Shown here: one piece after another, positions 1 to 8,970 of the stretch
Layout: every line of letters begins with the position of its first letter
How positions within the stretch are numbered: the first letter of the stretch is position 1
From: Arthrobacter gandavensis
GTDB lineage: Bacteria; Actinomycetota; Actinomycetes; Actinomycetales; Micrococcaceae
Reading direction: 5' to 3'
Assembly (NCBI RefSeq): GCF_015355785.1
Contig: NZ_JADKYW010000005.1
Span: 1,243,394 to 1,307,393, forward strand
DNA: 64,000 nt
Translations under genes and position numbers: made by a program
Notes under the pieces: generated by a model
The model's database searches: none
Seen by the model: only the letters and a program-made list of their open reading frames with translations
Told to the model about the DNA's origin: nothing

Positions 1-1560
1 GAGGGGGACGGGAACAGCTTCGTCATCCAGGAACACCACGCCCGGCGGCTGCACTGGGACTTCCGGCTGGAACGGGACGGCGTGCTGGTTTCCTGGGCGG
101 TGCCCAAAGGTCCTCCCGCCACCCCGGACAAGAATCACCTGGCCGTCCAGACCGAGGACCATCCGCTGGATTACGGCGGTTTCGAAGGAACTATTCCCAA
201 AGGGGAATACGGTGCCGGCGAGGTGACTATCTGGGACCACGGCACCTACGAGACTGAGAAGTGGCGCCCGGACAAGGAAGTGATCGTGACGGTCCACGGC
301 CAGCCCGACGGCGGCCTGGCAGGGGACGGTTCGGCAGTGCGCCGCTTCGCCTTCATCCATACCGGCGGACAGGACGGCAAGAACAACTGGCTGCTGCACT
401 TGATGAAGGACCAGGGCGCCAAAACAACCAAGACAGCCGATTCCGCTCAACGGTCGAAGCAGGCAGCAGCCAAGGAGGACCCGGCGCAGGTGGCCAAAGC
501 TGCCGCGAAGGCCGGCCCTGAACCGCTGACCCTTCCGGATGCCGCCGCAGTGAAGAAGGACGTTCAGGAGTCCGGGATGCCGTCGCTGAGGCCCATGCTG
601 GCCACTCTGGGTTCCCGGGCAGACATCAACGACGACGCCGAGTGGGCCTTCGAGATGAAATGGGACGGTGTGCGGGCCATCGCGGAGGTGACCCCGGAAG
701 GAACCCGGCTGATCAGCCGCAACGGCAACGACATGACGGTTGCCTATCCCGAACTGCAGGAACTCGGCAGCTTCCTGAATGGCGAACGGGCCGTGCTGGA
801 CGGGGAAATCGTTGCGCTGAACAAGGCCGGACGCCCGGACTTCGGCCTGCTCCAGCCGCGGATGCACCTCACCCGGGCCAGGGACGCGGAAGCCGCGGCT
901 GCGAAGACTCCGGTGCAGTTCATGGTCTTTGACCTGCTCTGGCTGGACGGAAACCCGCTGCTGGAACTCAGCTATGACCAGCGCCGCGAAATCCTGGAAC
1001 AGGCGGTTGAACCCGGGGACGGCAGCGGGCACGTCCAGGTTCCGCCTGCACTGGACCTGGACATGGACGAAGCCGTTGAGGCCAGCAAGGAGCTGGGCCT
1101 CGAGGGGATCATGGCCAAGCGCCGCTCCGCCGACTACTCAGCGGGAACCCGGTCCCGGAGCTGGATCAAGCTCAAGAACCAGTTCAGCCAGGAAGTGGTG
1201 ATTGTGGGCTGGCGGCCGGGCCAGGGCAACCGGGCCAACAAGGTCGGCTCGCTGCTCGTGGCGGTTCCGGACGGGACGGAACTGCAGTACATCGGCCGGG
1301 TCGGATCCGGCCTCAGCGAAAAGGACCTCGCCCTGGTGGGTTCCCGGCTGAAGAAACTTTCCCGCAAGACAGCACCGCTGGACGACGTGCCCCGCGCTGA
1401 CGCCTCGGACGCCCGCTGGGTCCGCCCGGTCCTGGTCGGAGAGGTTACCTACGCCGAACGCACCGGAACCGGCAAGCTCCGCCATCCTGTGTGGCGCGGG
1501 CTCCGGCCGGACAAACGGCCCTCCGACGTCGTACCTGAAATCCCGGCGCCGTCGTCCTAG
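1..1560 (+). CDS. ligD: ATP-dependent DNA ligase LigD, 3' part (phosphoesterase + ligase domains)
   Basis: LigD repairs double-strand breaks together with Ku in bacterial non-homologous end joining. The frame is open from base 1, so the start lies outside the window; 519 residues are visible. Residues 1 to about 100 are the 3'-phosphoesterase domain: '[13 protein letters not shown]' near residue 12 carries the His/Arg/Asp active-site pattern of that family. The ATP-dependent ligase domain begins near residue 195. Its nucleophile lysine sits in 'EMKWDGVRA' (codon 658-660), followed by 'DGEIVAL', 'EGIMAKR' and 'SWIKLKN', which match later ligase motifs, and then an OB-fold tail. The phosphoesterase precedes the ligase; a polymerase domain probably lies upstream, but this cannot be seen. 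No ku gene is in the window. Confidence 0.93.
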   Translation, partial: EGDGNSFVIQEHHARRLHWDFRLERDGVLVSWAVPKGPPATPDKNHLAVQTEDHPLDYGGFEGTIPKGEYGAGEVTIWDHGTYETEKWRPDKEVIVTVHGQPDGGLAGDGSAVRRFAFIHTGGQDGKNNWLLHLMKDQGAKTTKTADSAQRSKQAAAKEDPAQVAKAAAKAGPEPLTLPDAAAVKKDVQESGMPSLRPMLATLGSRADINDDAEWAFEMKWDGVRAIAEVTPEGTRLISRNGNDMTVAYPELQELGSFLNGERAVLDGEIVALNKAGRPDFGLLQPRMHLTRARDAEAAAAKTPVQFMVFDLLWLDGNPLLELSYDQRREILEQAVEPGDGSGHVQVPPALDLDMDEAVEASKELGLEGIMAKRRSADYSAGTRSRSWIKLKNQFSQEVVIVGWRPGQGNRANKVGSLLVAVPDGTELQYIGRVGSGLSEKDLALVGSRLKKLSRKTAPLDDVPRADASDARWVRPVLVGEVTYAERTGTGKLRHPVWRGLRPDKRPSDVVPEIPAPSS

Positions 1561-1604
1561 GAACTCCAGACCGCCACCCACCCCCAACCGGGAGGAACGC
1601 AGCG

Positions 1605-4082
1605 ATGACCGAGACCCGAACCCCTGAAGAACGCCTGCCCGGCACCGCCTTGCCGCCGGAAAGCCAGCTCCAGGCAGTAGACGCCTGGTGGCGTGCGGCC
1701 AACTATCTTTCCGTTGGGCAGATCTATCTGCGGAACAACCCGCTGCTGCGCCGGCCCCTTGAACCGGGGGACGTGAAGGGGCGGCTGCTGGGTCACTGGG
1801 GAACCACTCCGGGCCTGAACTTCATCTACGCGCACCTGAACCGGCTGATCAATGAGACCGGCCAGGAGTTCCTGTTCATCACCGGCCCCGGGCACGGAGG
1901 GCCGGCGAATGTGGCGAACGCCTGGTTGGAGGGAACCTATTCGGAAATCTACAGCCACGTCGGCGAGGACGAGGACGGACTGCACACCCTCTTCAAGCAG
2001 TTCTCGTACCCCGGCGGCGTGCCCAGCCACGCGGCTCCGGAAACTCCCGGCTCCATCCACGAAGGCGGCGAACTGGGATACTCGCTGGCACATGCCTACG
2101 GTGCGGTGTTCGACAATCCGGACCTGGTCGCCGCCACCGTGATTGGCGACGGCGAGGCAGAAACGGGCCCGCTGGCCGCGTCCTGGCACTCGAACAGCTT
2201 CCTGGACCCGGCGGTGGACGGAGCGGTGCTGCCGATCCTGCACCTGAACGGCTACAAGATCGCCAACCCCACAGTGCTCTCCCGGATGCCCGAATCCCAG
2301 CTGGCAAAGCTGCTGGAGGGCTACGGCTACCGTCCGCACTTTGTCACCGTGACCGATCCCGACGCCGTGATGGCCGCCCATGAGGACTTGGCTGGGGCAC
2401 TGAGCGCCTGCCTGGTCGAAATCCGCGCAATCCAGGCACCGTACCGGACCGGGGAAAAGCATGCCGCTCCGGCGGACGCACCGGTAGCCGGCGATGAAAA
2501 TTCCCATGCCGCGCGCTGGCCAATGATCGTTCTCCGCTCACCCAAGGGCTGGACCGGTCCGCGCGAGGTGGACGGCAAACCCGTGGAGGGAACCTGGCGG
2601 GCGCACCAGGTTCCGCTGGCCGGAGTGAACGAGAACGACGGGCACCGCGCCCAGCTCGAAGACTGGCTGCGCTCCTACCGGCCTCAGGAACTGTTCGACG
2701 CCGAGGGGCGGCTGCGCAGCGAAGTCGCCGCGCTCGCCCCGGCGGGAAACCTGCGGATGAGCGCCACCCCGTACGCCAACGGCGGCCGGCTGCTGCAGGA
2801 CCTGCGGCTGCCGGCCTACGCCGAGTTCGCCGTCGATATTGCCGAACCGGGCAGTGAACGGGTGAGCCCGATGCTGAACCTGGGCAAGTACCTGGCGGAG
2901 ATCATTCGGCGGAACCCGGAGAACTTCCGGATCTTCGGGCCTGATGAGACGGCGTCGAACCGCCTGCAGGAGGTCTACGGCGTCACGGATAAGGTCTGGC
3001 AGCAGCGGATCGACAGGGTGGATGAGCATCTGGCTCGCAGCGGCCGTGTGGTGGAGGTGCTCAGTGAGCACCTCTGCGAAGGCTGGCTGGAAGGCTACCT
3101 GCTCACCGGCCGGCACGGCGTCTTCAACTGCTATGAAGCGTTCGTCCACATTGTCGATTCAATGTTCAACCAGCATGCCAAGTGGCTGAAGGTCAGCCGG
3201 GACCTGTCCTGGCGGCAGCCCATCGCGTCCCTGAACTATCTGCTCTCCAGCCACGTCTGGCAGCAGGACCACAACGGGTTCTCGCACCAGGATCCAGGCT
3301 TCATCGACCACGTGGTGAACAAGAAGGCCGACGTTATCCGGGTGTACCTGCCGCCGGACGCCAACACGCTCCTTGCGGTCACCCAGCACGTTCTGGGCAC
3401 CCGGGACCGGGTGAATGTGGTGGTTTCAGGCAAACAGCCGGCTCCGGTCTGGCTGAACCCGGAAGAGGCGAAGCTGCACGTCAAGCGAGGTATCGGCGTC
3501 TGGGACTTCGCCGGCAGCGAAGGCGGCGGTCCGGGCCCCCAGCCGGACCCCGACGTCGTTATGGGCTGTGCCGGAGACGTCCCCACGCTCGAAACCATCG
3601 CTGCTGCCGCCCTGCTGAAGGACCGGCTGCCGCAGCTGCGGATCCGCGTGCTGAACGTCGTGGACCTGATGCGGCTCCAGGACTCCACGGAGCACCCGCA
3701 CGGACTCTCCGACCGGGACTTCGACACGCTGTTCACCAAGGACCGGCCGGTCATTTTCGCTTACCACGGCTATCCGTGGCTCATCCACCGGCTGACCTAC
3801 CGCCGCACGAACCACGCCAACCTGCACGTGCGCGGCTACAAGGAAGAAGGCACCACCACCACGCCGTTCGATATGGCGATGCTGAACCAGATCGACCGGT
3901 TCCAGCTGGCCATCGACGTGCTGGACCGCGTACCGTCGCTGGGGTCCACCCAGGCCGGCTTCCGGCAGTGGCTGCAGGATGAGCGGGAACGCTGCCGCCA
4001 GTACACCCGCGACGAGGGGCAGGACCCGCCCTTCATCAGCGGCTGGACACTCGAAGAGGCGCAGCGCTCAACGCAAGACTAG
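1605..4082 (+). CDS. xfp: Xylulose-5-phosphate/fructose-6-phosphate phosphoketolase
   Basis: Thiamine-diphosphate enzyme that cleaves xylulose-5-P (and often fructose-6-P) with phosphate to acetyl-phosphate plus glyceraldehyde-3-P or erythrose-4-P; cytosolic. The 825-residue length is normal for the family. 'TGPGHGGP' (residues 93-100) and the ThDP/Mg motif '[11 protein letters not shown]' (181-191) are clear, and '[14 protein letters not shown]' and '[10 protein letters not shown]' mark the middle domain. The start is ATG with GGAGG at 1591-1595, 44 bases after ligD. The next gene follows 59 bases downstream with its own ribosome site. No acetate kinase or phosphotransacetylase gene lies nearby, so the fate of acetyl-phosphate is not visible here. 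Substrate preference between Xu5P and F6P cannot be read from sequence. Confidence 0.95.
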   Translation: MTETRTPEERLPGTALPPESQLQAVDAWWRAANYLSVGQIYLRNNPLLRRPLEPGDVKGRLLGHWGTTPGLNFIYAHLNRLINETGQEFLFITGPGHGGPANVANAWLEGTYSEIYSHVGEDEDGLHTLFKQFSYPGGVPSHAAPETPGSIHEGGELGYSLAHAYGAVFDNPDLVAATVIGDGEAETGPLAASWHSNSFLDPAVDGAVLPILHLNGYKIANPTVLSRMPESQLAKLLEGYGYRPHFVTVTDPDAVMAAHEDLAGALSACLVEIRAIQAPYRTGEKHAAPADAPVAGDENSHAARWPMIVLRSPKGWTGPREVDGKPVEGTWRAHQVPLAGVNENDGHRAQLEDWLRSYRPQELFDAEGRLRSEVAALAPAGNLRMSATPYANGGRLLQDLRLPAYAEFAVDIAEPGSERVSPMLNLGKYLAEIIRRNPENFRIFGPDETASNRLQEVYGVTDKVWQQRIDRVDEHLARSGRVVEVLSEHLCEGWLEGYLLTGRHGVFNCYEAFVHIVDSMFNQHAKWLKVSRDLSWRQPIASLNYLLSSHVWQQDHNGFSHQDPGFIDHVVNKKADVIRVYLPPDANTLLAVTQHVLGTRDRVNVVVSGKQPAPVWLNPEEAKLHVKRGIGVWDFAGSEGGGPGPQPDPDVVMGCAGDVPTLETIAAAALLKDRLPQLRIRVLNVVDLMRLQDSTEHPHGLSDRDFDTLFTKDRPVIFAYHGYPWLIHRLTYRRTNHANLHVRGYKEEGTTTTPFDMAMLNQIDRFQLAIDVLDRVPSLGSTQAGFRQWLQDERERCRQYTRDEGQDPPFISGWTLEEAQRSTQD

Positions 4083-4141
4083 GTTTCCCTCCGGGCCACC
4101 GCCCGGCGGGATGGCAGTATCCGTCTACATGAAGGAGAACT

Positions 4142-4609
4142 ATGTCCAACGAGCAGTCGACCATTACCGTTTCCCGCATTATTGACGCTTCGGCAGGGGA
4201 CATCTTCCACCTGCTGTCCAACCCCGAACGGCACCATGAGCTGGACGGCTCGGGCATGGTGATTTCTGATGAGAAGACAGACCGCATCGCCGCGGTGGGG
4301 GACGTCTTCACCATGAACATGTCCAACGCCAAGATGGGTGAGTACAAGACGGAGAACCACGTCACCGGTTTCAGCCACAACCAGCTGCTGGCCTGGCAGA
4401 CCGCGCCGGCCGGCACGGAACCGAAAGGCTGGGAGTGGATGTGGGAGCTGGACTCCCTGGGTCCGGACTCCACCGAAGTCACCCTCACGTATGACTGGAG
4501 CAAGGTCACGGACAAGGACACCCTGAAGAAGGTCTCCTTTCCGATGATCAGCAAGGACGAGCTCGAGGGCTCGCTGAACAAGCTGGCTGCGGCGGTTTCC
4601 GGCTCCTAA
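4142..4609 (+). CDS. SRPBCC (START-like/polyketide-cyclase fold) family protein
   Basis: A 155-residue single-domain protein of the SRPBCC (Bet v1/START) fold, which forms a hydrophobic cavity for small ligands. The evidence is the N-terminal strand 'ITVSRIIDASAGDIFHLLSN', the conserved 'P..H..LDGSG' segment, a central 'W.WMWELDSLG' strand and a long C-terminal helix ending 'ELEGSLNKLAAAV'. The start is ATG at 4142 with AAGGAGAA seven bases upstream. It is followed by two strong hairpins, so the transcript probably ends there. The natural ligand is unknown; no partner gene suggests a pathway. Proteins of this type are often annotated as polyketide cyclase, which I would not infer here. Confidence 0.8.
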   Translation: MSNEQSTITVSRIIDASAGDIFHLLSNPERHHELDGSGMVISDEKTDRIAAVGDVFTMNMSNAKMGEYKTENHVTGFSHNQLLAWQTAPAGTEPKGWEWMWELDSLGPDSTEVTLTYDWSKVTDKDTLKKVSFPMISKDELEGSLNKLAAAVSGS

Positions 4610-4617
4610 CCCCCCGC

Positions 4618-4673
4618 CGAGAGGCCAGTTACGGCTCTTATGGGGCATGAAACGGGCCGTAACTGCCCTCTCG
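4618..4673. repeat. Imperfect palindrome, arm CGAGAGGCCAGTTACGG
   Basis: The left arm 4618-4634 and right arm 4657-4673 are 17-base inverted repeats with one mismatch and a 22-base loop. The exact reverse complement of the left arm recurs alone at 38160-38176. It lies between two converging genes, immediately before a second, longer hairpin. Confidence 0.75.
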
Positions 4674-4676
4674 AAT

Positions 4677-4727
4677 AACGACGGCGGCCGGTTCCCTTTA
4701 TCGGAAAGGGAACCGGCCGCCGTCGTT
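4677..4727. terminator. Perfect 23-bp hairpin between convergent genes
   Basis: Bases 4677-4699 and 4705-4727 are perfect inverted repeats (23 bp, 5-base loop), very GC-rich and ending in AAAGGG/CCCTTT next to the loop. It sits between the stop codons of the + strand SRPBCC gene and the - strand SDR, so it could stop transcription from both sides. There is no U-run outside the stem, so the mechanism is not certain. Confidence 0.7.
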
Positions 4728-4741
4728 GTGCGGTGCGGGGT

Positions 4742-5743
4742 CTAGCCCGCGGACCAGCCGCCGTCGGAGGGCATAATGGCGCCGTTGATGTTCACGGAGT
4801 CATCGCTGAGCAGGAAACTGATGGAAGCCGCCAGGTCTTCGGCGGAGGCAAGGCCCGGCATCAGGACGCGGGCCGGAGCCAGGCGGGCTTCACCGTACTC
4901 AGAGGGCTTGCCGCCCATGGGAATGCCGGTCGCCACACCACCCGGAGCCACCGCGTTTACACGTATGCCTTCCTTGGCATACATAAATGCGGCGCTCTTG
5001 GTGATACCCACTACCGCGTGCTTGGAAGCCGTGTAGGCGACGCCGGAGGCGGAACCGCGCAGGCCGGCCTCGGAGGTGACGTTCACGATCGTGCCCTTGC
5101 GGGCCTCCAGCATGCCAGGCAGCACGGCGCGGGTCAGACGCACCAGGCCGTCCACATTCACGGCGAAAACCTTCTGCCACATGGCGTCCGAGACCTCGTG
5201 GAGCGGGCTGAAATCGTCATTGATGCCGGCCACATTCGCCAGACCGTCGATCTGCGGGCCCGCGGCGGCAAGAATGCGCTCGACGGCGGCCGGGTCTGTC
5301 AGATCGGCGGCCACCGGAACAGCGGCATCGCCGAGCTCCCCGGCAAGTTTCTGGATTCTGGCGTCGGCAATGTCTACGGCGATCACGCGGCCGCCCTCGC
5401 GGACAATACGGGATGCCGTGGCCTTGCCGATCCCGGATCCGGCACCGGTGACGATGACCGTCTTTCCTGTGAACCGTTCAGCAACGGCGGGGAGGGCGCT
5501 TTCTTCCAGTTCGGGCATGACTCCGCCGTTGGCCTGCAGAACCATGCCGTCAACTGCTGCCTGGGGCAGCTGTCCCTGGCTCAGGTCCACGAGCTGCTGG
5601 AGCCTGAGGCCAAGTGCCGGGCCGAGGGAAGCCTCGTCACTTCCGGCCTGGGTCAGGAACCCGCGCAGGATGGGCCCGCCCACGGGGTGGTCGAGCCACT
5701 CCTGAATGGTGTTCCGGGCTGTCAGTGGCTGGTTGGCCGCCAT
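4742..5743 (-). CDS. SDR family oxidoreductase with ~90-residue N-terminal helical extension
   Basis: NAD(P)-dependent short-chain dehydrogenase, 333 residues. The Rossmann nucleotide motif 'TGAGSGIGKATA' starts near residue 97, 'NVAGIND' corresponds to the NNAG motif, and the catalytic set is Ser in 'NVTSEAG' with 'YTASK'. The first ~90 residues precede the SDR domain and look helical ('NTIQEWLDHPVGGPILRGFL'); this is unusual because classical SDRs begin at the Rossmann fold. The start ATG at 5743 is chosen for AAAGGA eight bases upstream; the frame extends further upstream without a ribosome site. The substrate is unknown. It ends facing the SRPBCC gene across two hairpins. Confidence 0.85.
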   Translation of the reverse strand: MAANQPLTARNTIQEWLDHPVGGPILRGFLTQAGSDEASLGPALGLRLQQLVDLSQGQLPQAAVDGMVLQANGGVMPELEESALPAVAERFTGKTVIVTGAGSGIGKATASRIVREGGRVIAVDIADARIQKLAGELGDAAVPVAADLTDPAAVERILAAAGPQIDGLANVAGINDDFSPLHEVSDAMWQKVFAVNVDGLVRLTRAVLPGMLEARKGTIVNVTSEAGLRGSASGVAYTASKHAVVGITKSAAFMYAKEGIRVNAVAPGGVATGIPMGGKPSEYGEARLAPARVLMPGLASAEDLAASISFLLSDDSVNINGAIMPSDGGWSAG

Positions 5744-5910
5744 GGACGTTCCTTTCGGTCGATGGAGCGGCCGTGGATGCGCGGCCACCGTCACGTGCAC
5801 GTTGCAGGAAAATGTATCGTCGAAGGCCCAGATGGTCACGGGTGGAACTCCGTGCACCGCAAGGTCACTTCGCACGTCGGCCCGGCAATCGCCCGCGGCA
5901 GTTAATCGTA

Positions 5911-5960
5911 CGGTTTACGTTTTTGCTGCCGGTTTCAAGCGGCAGCAAAAACGTAAACCG
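5911..5960. repeat. Perfect 20-bp hairpin with T/A tracts in the stem
   Basis: Arms 5911-5930 and 5941-5960 are exact inverted repeats with a 10-base loop. The stem contains a TTTTT/AAAAA block, unusual in this GC-rich background. It lies just downstream of the - strand RelA-like gene's stop codon, so it may terminate that transcript, but no U-run follows the stem on either strand. Confidence 0.7.
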
Positions 5961-5972
5961 GCAGCAGAACCT

Positions 5973-7076
5973 TTAGGCTTCCCGCGCGCGGTACAGCTGC
6001 ATCTGCCGGTAGCGCCGGCCCAGGGACTCACGCCGCGGCTTGGACGGAGCGTCCTCCGGCTCTGCGGTGAGGTCGATGTGCTTCTTTCCGAACCGCCAGA
6101 GCAGCAGGTCATCCAGCAGGCGGTCAGGCCCCGGGGAGTAGCGGTGGTCCAGGGCAGCCCGGACCTCGGTGATGGCCTCGGCCTGCAGGAGTCCGGCGAG
6201 GTCCATGGTGGTCTTCAGCCCGTGGGCGGCCAGCAGTTCCGCGGCCCAGCCCCAGTCGTCCCCGGCCTTGCGGTTCACGTGGGGCAGCAGCGTCATCCAG
6301 ACGTGCCGGATCCGGTTTGGCGTCAGCGGCGCCGACCCCTCACCCTCCTCGTCCCAGAAACCCGTGACCGTCTCATAGCGTTCGTGCAGCTCGGCGAACT
6401 CGTTCTCCACCGTTTCAAGCATGGCGGCCGTGGCAGTGAACTGGCGGTCAAAGTACGGGCTCCAGGCCCGCGGATCGCCGGCCTTGAACCGGATGTCATG
6501 TTCAATCTCGGACCAGGCATGGGCCAGCACCGTGCGGATCTGGACCTCGAAGAGATAGCTGCCGTTCGGTTTCTGAGCCGGCTCCAGCAGCCGGTGGTAC
6601 TCCCGTACCGTCTCATTCTGGATGGTGCGCAGGATCAGGTGCCGGCTGGAGTAGCCGTAGGTTCCGGACTCGATGGAGCCAATGTCCTTTTCCCGGTCTC
6701 CGCGGCAGTCGAACTCGGCCCGCTGCCGCTTGATGAGGTTGGCTGCCTCATCAACCTCGTGCGGCAGGGTCATGATCACCCGGACGCCCACCAGGTCCGT
6801 CAGGTTCCGCAGCGGATCCGGGAACAGCAGGGTAGGTACCTCGTCCGGATTCTCCGGCGGCAGAGTGCGGGATGCCTTGTCCCGGAAGGACTCCACGGAT
6901 TTGGTGCGTGAAGCGATGAACAGCGGCTTGACCGTGCTGTCCTCGAAGACCGCCCGCAGGCTGGCTTCCATTTCCGCCGTCACGGCCTCCAGAGCCGGGC
7001 GTACCCGGGCGTATTCGTCCGTGCTGGCCTGGACCACCGGGCGTAGCCGGTTATCCAGGGTGTCCCACGCGCTCAC
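5973..7076 (-). CDS. RelA/SpoT-domain small alarmone synthetase-like protein
   Basis: A 367-residue protein with a (p)ppGpp synthetase fold and no hydrolase HD, TGS or ACT domain. The motifs match the nucleotidyl-transferase core: 'ASRTKSVESFRDKASR' (residues 55-70, ATP-binding R-x-K..S..K), 'DLVGVRVI' (94-101), 'GYSSRHLIL' (141-149) and 'FEVQIRTVLAHAWSEIEHDI' (176-195). About 150 residues follow the synthetase core, longer than in compact RelQ/RelP enzymes, and end in a basic tail. The start is GTG with AAAGGA nine bases upstream. It likely makes pppGpp or a related alarmone in the cytosol, but enzymatic activity is inferred, since actinobacterial members of this subgroup vary. Confidence 0.82.
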   Translation of the reverse strand: MSAWDTLDNRLRPVVQASTDEYARVRPALEAVTAEMEASLRAVFEDSTVKPLFIASRTKSVESFRDKASRTLPPENPDEVPTLLFPDPLRNLTDLVGVRVIMTLPHEVDEAANLIKRQRAEFDCRGDREKDIGSIESGTYGYSSRHLILRTIQNETVREYHRLLEPAQKPNGSYLFEVQIRTVLAHAWSEIEHDIRFKAGDPRAWSPYFDRQFTATAAMLETVENEFAELHERYETVTGFWDEEGEGSAPLTPNRIRHVWMTLLPHVNRKAGDDWGWAAELLAAHGLKTTMDLAGLLQAEAITEVRAALDHRYSPGPDRLLDDLLLWRFGKKHIDLTAEPEDAPSKPRRESLGRRYRQMQLYRAREA

Positions 7077-7229
7077 GATAGTCCTTTCGCCGTTTCTGCC
7101 AGCCTATGGCACGCCGCTGACAACCCGTCCGCACGCGGCGGTTGAGGCGGATAGGCTCAGTACCAGATTAGGACGGCGGCGGCCCGCCCCGGCGCAGCCC
7201 GCAGCCCGCAGCCCGACGGAGGAACTCCC

Positions 7230-7976
7230 ATGCCACAGCGGTTCACCTACGGCAGTCATGCCGAGCAGTTTGGCGAGCTGACGCTTCCGCACGGGAAGGA
7301 GCCGGCGCACGGCACCGTGGTGATCATCCACGGCGGTTACTGGCGGGCCAACTACTCGCTCGAACTGGGCCGCCCGCTCGCCGCGGACCTGGCGGCACGG
7401 GGTTGGGCAGCCCTGAACCTCGAGTACCGCCGTGCCGGAAACGGAGGCGGCTGGCCGGAGACGTTTGCGGACATCGGAGCCGGCATCGATGCCCTGGCGG
7501 ATCTGCCCGAACGTACCGGCTTTCCGGGTCCGGTGATCGCCCTGGGCCACTCCGCAGGCGGCCAGCTGGCGGTCTGGGCCGCCGGACGCAGGGCACCGCG
7601 GGTGGTGCTGAACGCCGTCGTCAGCCAGTCAGGGGTGCTGGACCTGCGGCGCGCCCATGAGCTGGGACTGAGTGACGGAGCCGCGGAGAATTTTCTGGGG
7701 ACTGCCCCGGACCAGGATCCGGAGCGGTGGCGGGAGGCTGATCCGGTTCAGGCGGTTCCGGTGCCGGTGCCCGTTTTCGTGCTGCACGGCGCCACGGACA
7801 CCACCGTGCCGCTGGAACTTGCGGAGAACTACGTCAAAGCGGCGGATGCGGCCGGCGGAACGGCTGAACTGCGCCTGGTTCCCGGAGACCACTTTGACCT
7901 GATCAACCCCGGCACGCCGGCCTGGGCAGAGGTGCTCCGGACCCTCAACGACGCAGCCGCCAGGACCTCCGGGTAG
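7230..7976 (+). CDS. Alpha/beta hydrolase (arylformamidase-like esterase)
   Basis: A 248-residue soluble alpha/beta hydrolase. 'HGGYW' (residues 34-38) is the oxyanion-hole motif typical of the kynurenine-formamidase/esterase group, and the nucleophile Ser108 lies in 'GHSAGG'. Asp in 'HGATDTTVP' and His in 'GDHFDL' complete the triad. The start is ATG with GGAGG at 7218-7222. The next gene (a sugar kinase) begins 33 bases later but has its own promoter-like element. No tryptophan-degradation genes are nearby, so a kynurenine role is not supported by context; a general carboxylesterase is equally likely. Confidence 0.85.
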   Translation: MPQRFTYGSHAEQFGELTLPHGKEPAHGTVVIIHGGYWRANYSLELGRPLAADLAARGWAALNLEYRRAGNGGGWPETFADIGAGIDALADLPERTGFPGPVIALGHSAGGQLAVWAAGRRAPRVVLNAVVSQSGVLDLRRAHELGLSDGAAENFLGTAPDQDPERWREADPVQAVPVPVPVFVLHGATDTTVPLELAENYVKAADAAGGTAELRLVPGDHFDLINPGTPAWAEVLRTLNDAAARTSG

Positions 7977-7997
7977 CGCCGCCGGGTCCGCGCTCGG

Positions 7998-8003
7998 TAG
8001 GTT
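7998..8003 (+). promoter_or_regulatory. -10 element of leaderless PfkB kinase transcript
   Basis: TAGGTT lies exactly six bases before the GTG start at 8010, the spacing expected when transcription begins at the start codon. No ribosome-binding site is visible. Confidence 0.5.
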
Positions 8004-8009
8004 GAGTCC

Positions 8010-8924
8010 GTGATCACAGTCATCGGCGAAGCCCTCATCGACGAAGTCCTCAGCGACACGGCACCCCGCCGCTCCCATCCCGGCGGCAGTCCGCTGAACG
8101 TGGCCGTGGGGGTGGCCCGGCTGGGCCGGCCGGTGCAGTTCATTGGGCGCTACGGCAATGACCCCTACGGCGTGCTGATTGCCCAGCACCTGAAGCACAA
8201 CTCGGTCCTCGCAGCCCTTCCCGCGGATGACCGGCCCACCAGCGTCGCCACGGCAACCCTGGATCCGGCCGGTGGAGCCCGGTACACCTTCGACCTTGAA
8301 TGGGCGCTGTCCGGACTCGAAGAACAGCTTCCCCGACTGCTCGAGGGCACCACACTGCTGCACACAGGCTCCATCGCCACCATGCTCTCCCCGGGCGCGC
8401 ACAAAGTGCTCACCACCGTTGAGCGGGCGCATCCGCAGGCCACCATCACGTATGACCCCAACTGCCGGCCCACCATCATCACTGACGTTTCCTATGCCCG
8501 GGAGCAGGCCGAAAAATTTGTCCGGCTGGCCGACGTCGTGAAGGCCTCCGACGAGGACCTCGCCTGGCTCTACCCGGACCTGAGCATTGAGGATGCCGCC
8601 CGCGCCTGGCTTGCCATGGGGCCGGCCATCGTGGTGGTCACGCGCGGTTCCCGCGGTCCCTGGGCGGTAGCCGAGTCCGGCAGCTGCGAGGCTGTGGCGC
8701 CCGCCGTTGCCGTTGCTGACACGGTGGGTGCGGGAGATTCGTTTATGTCCGCACTGATAGCCGGGCTGATGGACCGCCATTATGACGGCGCGGCCCGCCG
8801 CCCGGAGCTGCGGAAGATCGGCGTCGGCGACCTGGAAGCGATTATCACGTACGCGGCGAAGGCAGCGGCCATTACCGTGTCCCGCCCGGGCGCAGACCCG
8901 CCCCGGCGGAATGAACTGATCTAG
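8010..8924 (+). CDS. PfkB family carbohydrate kinase (fructokinase-like)
   Basis: ATP-dependent sugar kinase of the ribokinase/PfkB family, 304 residues, cytosolic. N-terminal 'GGSPLNVAVGVARLG' (25-39) is the PfkB signature 1 region for substrate binding. 'DTVGAGDSF' (237-245) is signature 2, with the catalytic base Asp243 and anion hole. The first residues 'MITVIGEALIDEV' match fructokinase-like members. The GTG start has no Shine-Dalgarno but a -10 hexamer six bases upstream. There is no transporter or sugar regulator beside it, so the substrate (fructose is the best guess) is not fixed by context. Confidence 0.87.
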   Translation: MITVIGEALIDEVLSDTAPRRSHPGGSPLNVAVGVARLGRPVQFIGRYGNDPYGVLIAQHLKHNSVLAALPADDRPTSVATATLDPAGGARYTFDLEWALSGLEEQLPRLLEGTTLLHTGSIATMLSPGAHKVLTTVERAHPQATITYDPNCRPTIITDVSYAREQAEKFVRLADVVKASDEDLAWLYPDLSIEDAARAWLAMGPAIVVVTRGSRGPWAVAESGSCEAVAPAVAVADTVGAGDSFMSALIAGLMDRHYDGAARRPELRKIGVGDLEAIITYAAKAAAITVSRPGADPPRRNELI

Positions 8925-8970
8925 CCCCCGGGACCCCGCCCGGGGCCGGCAGACGAAAGGAAGAGTGCCC

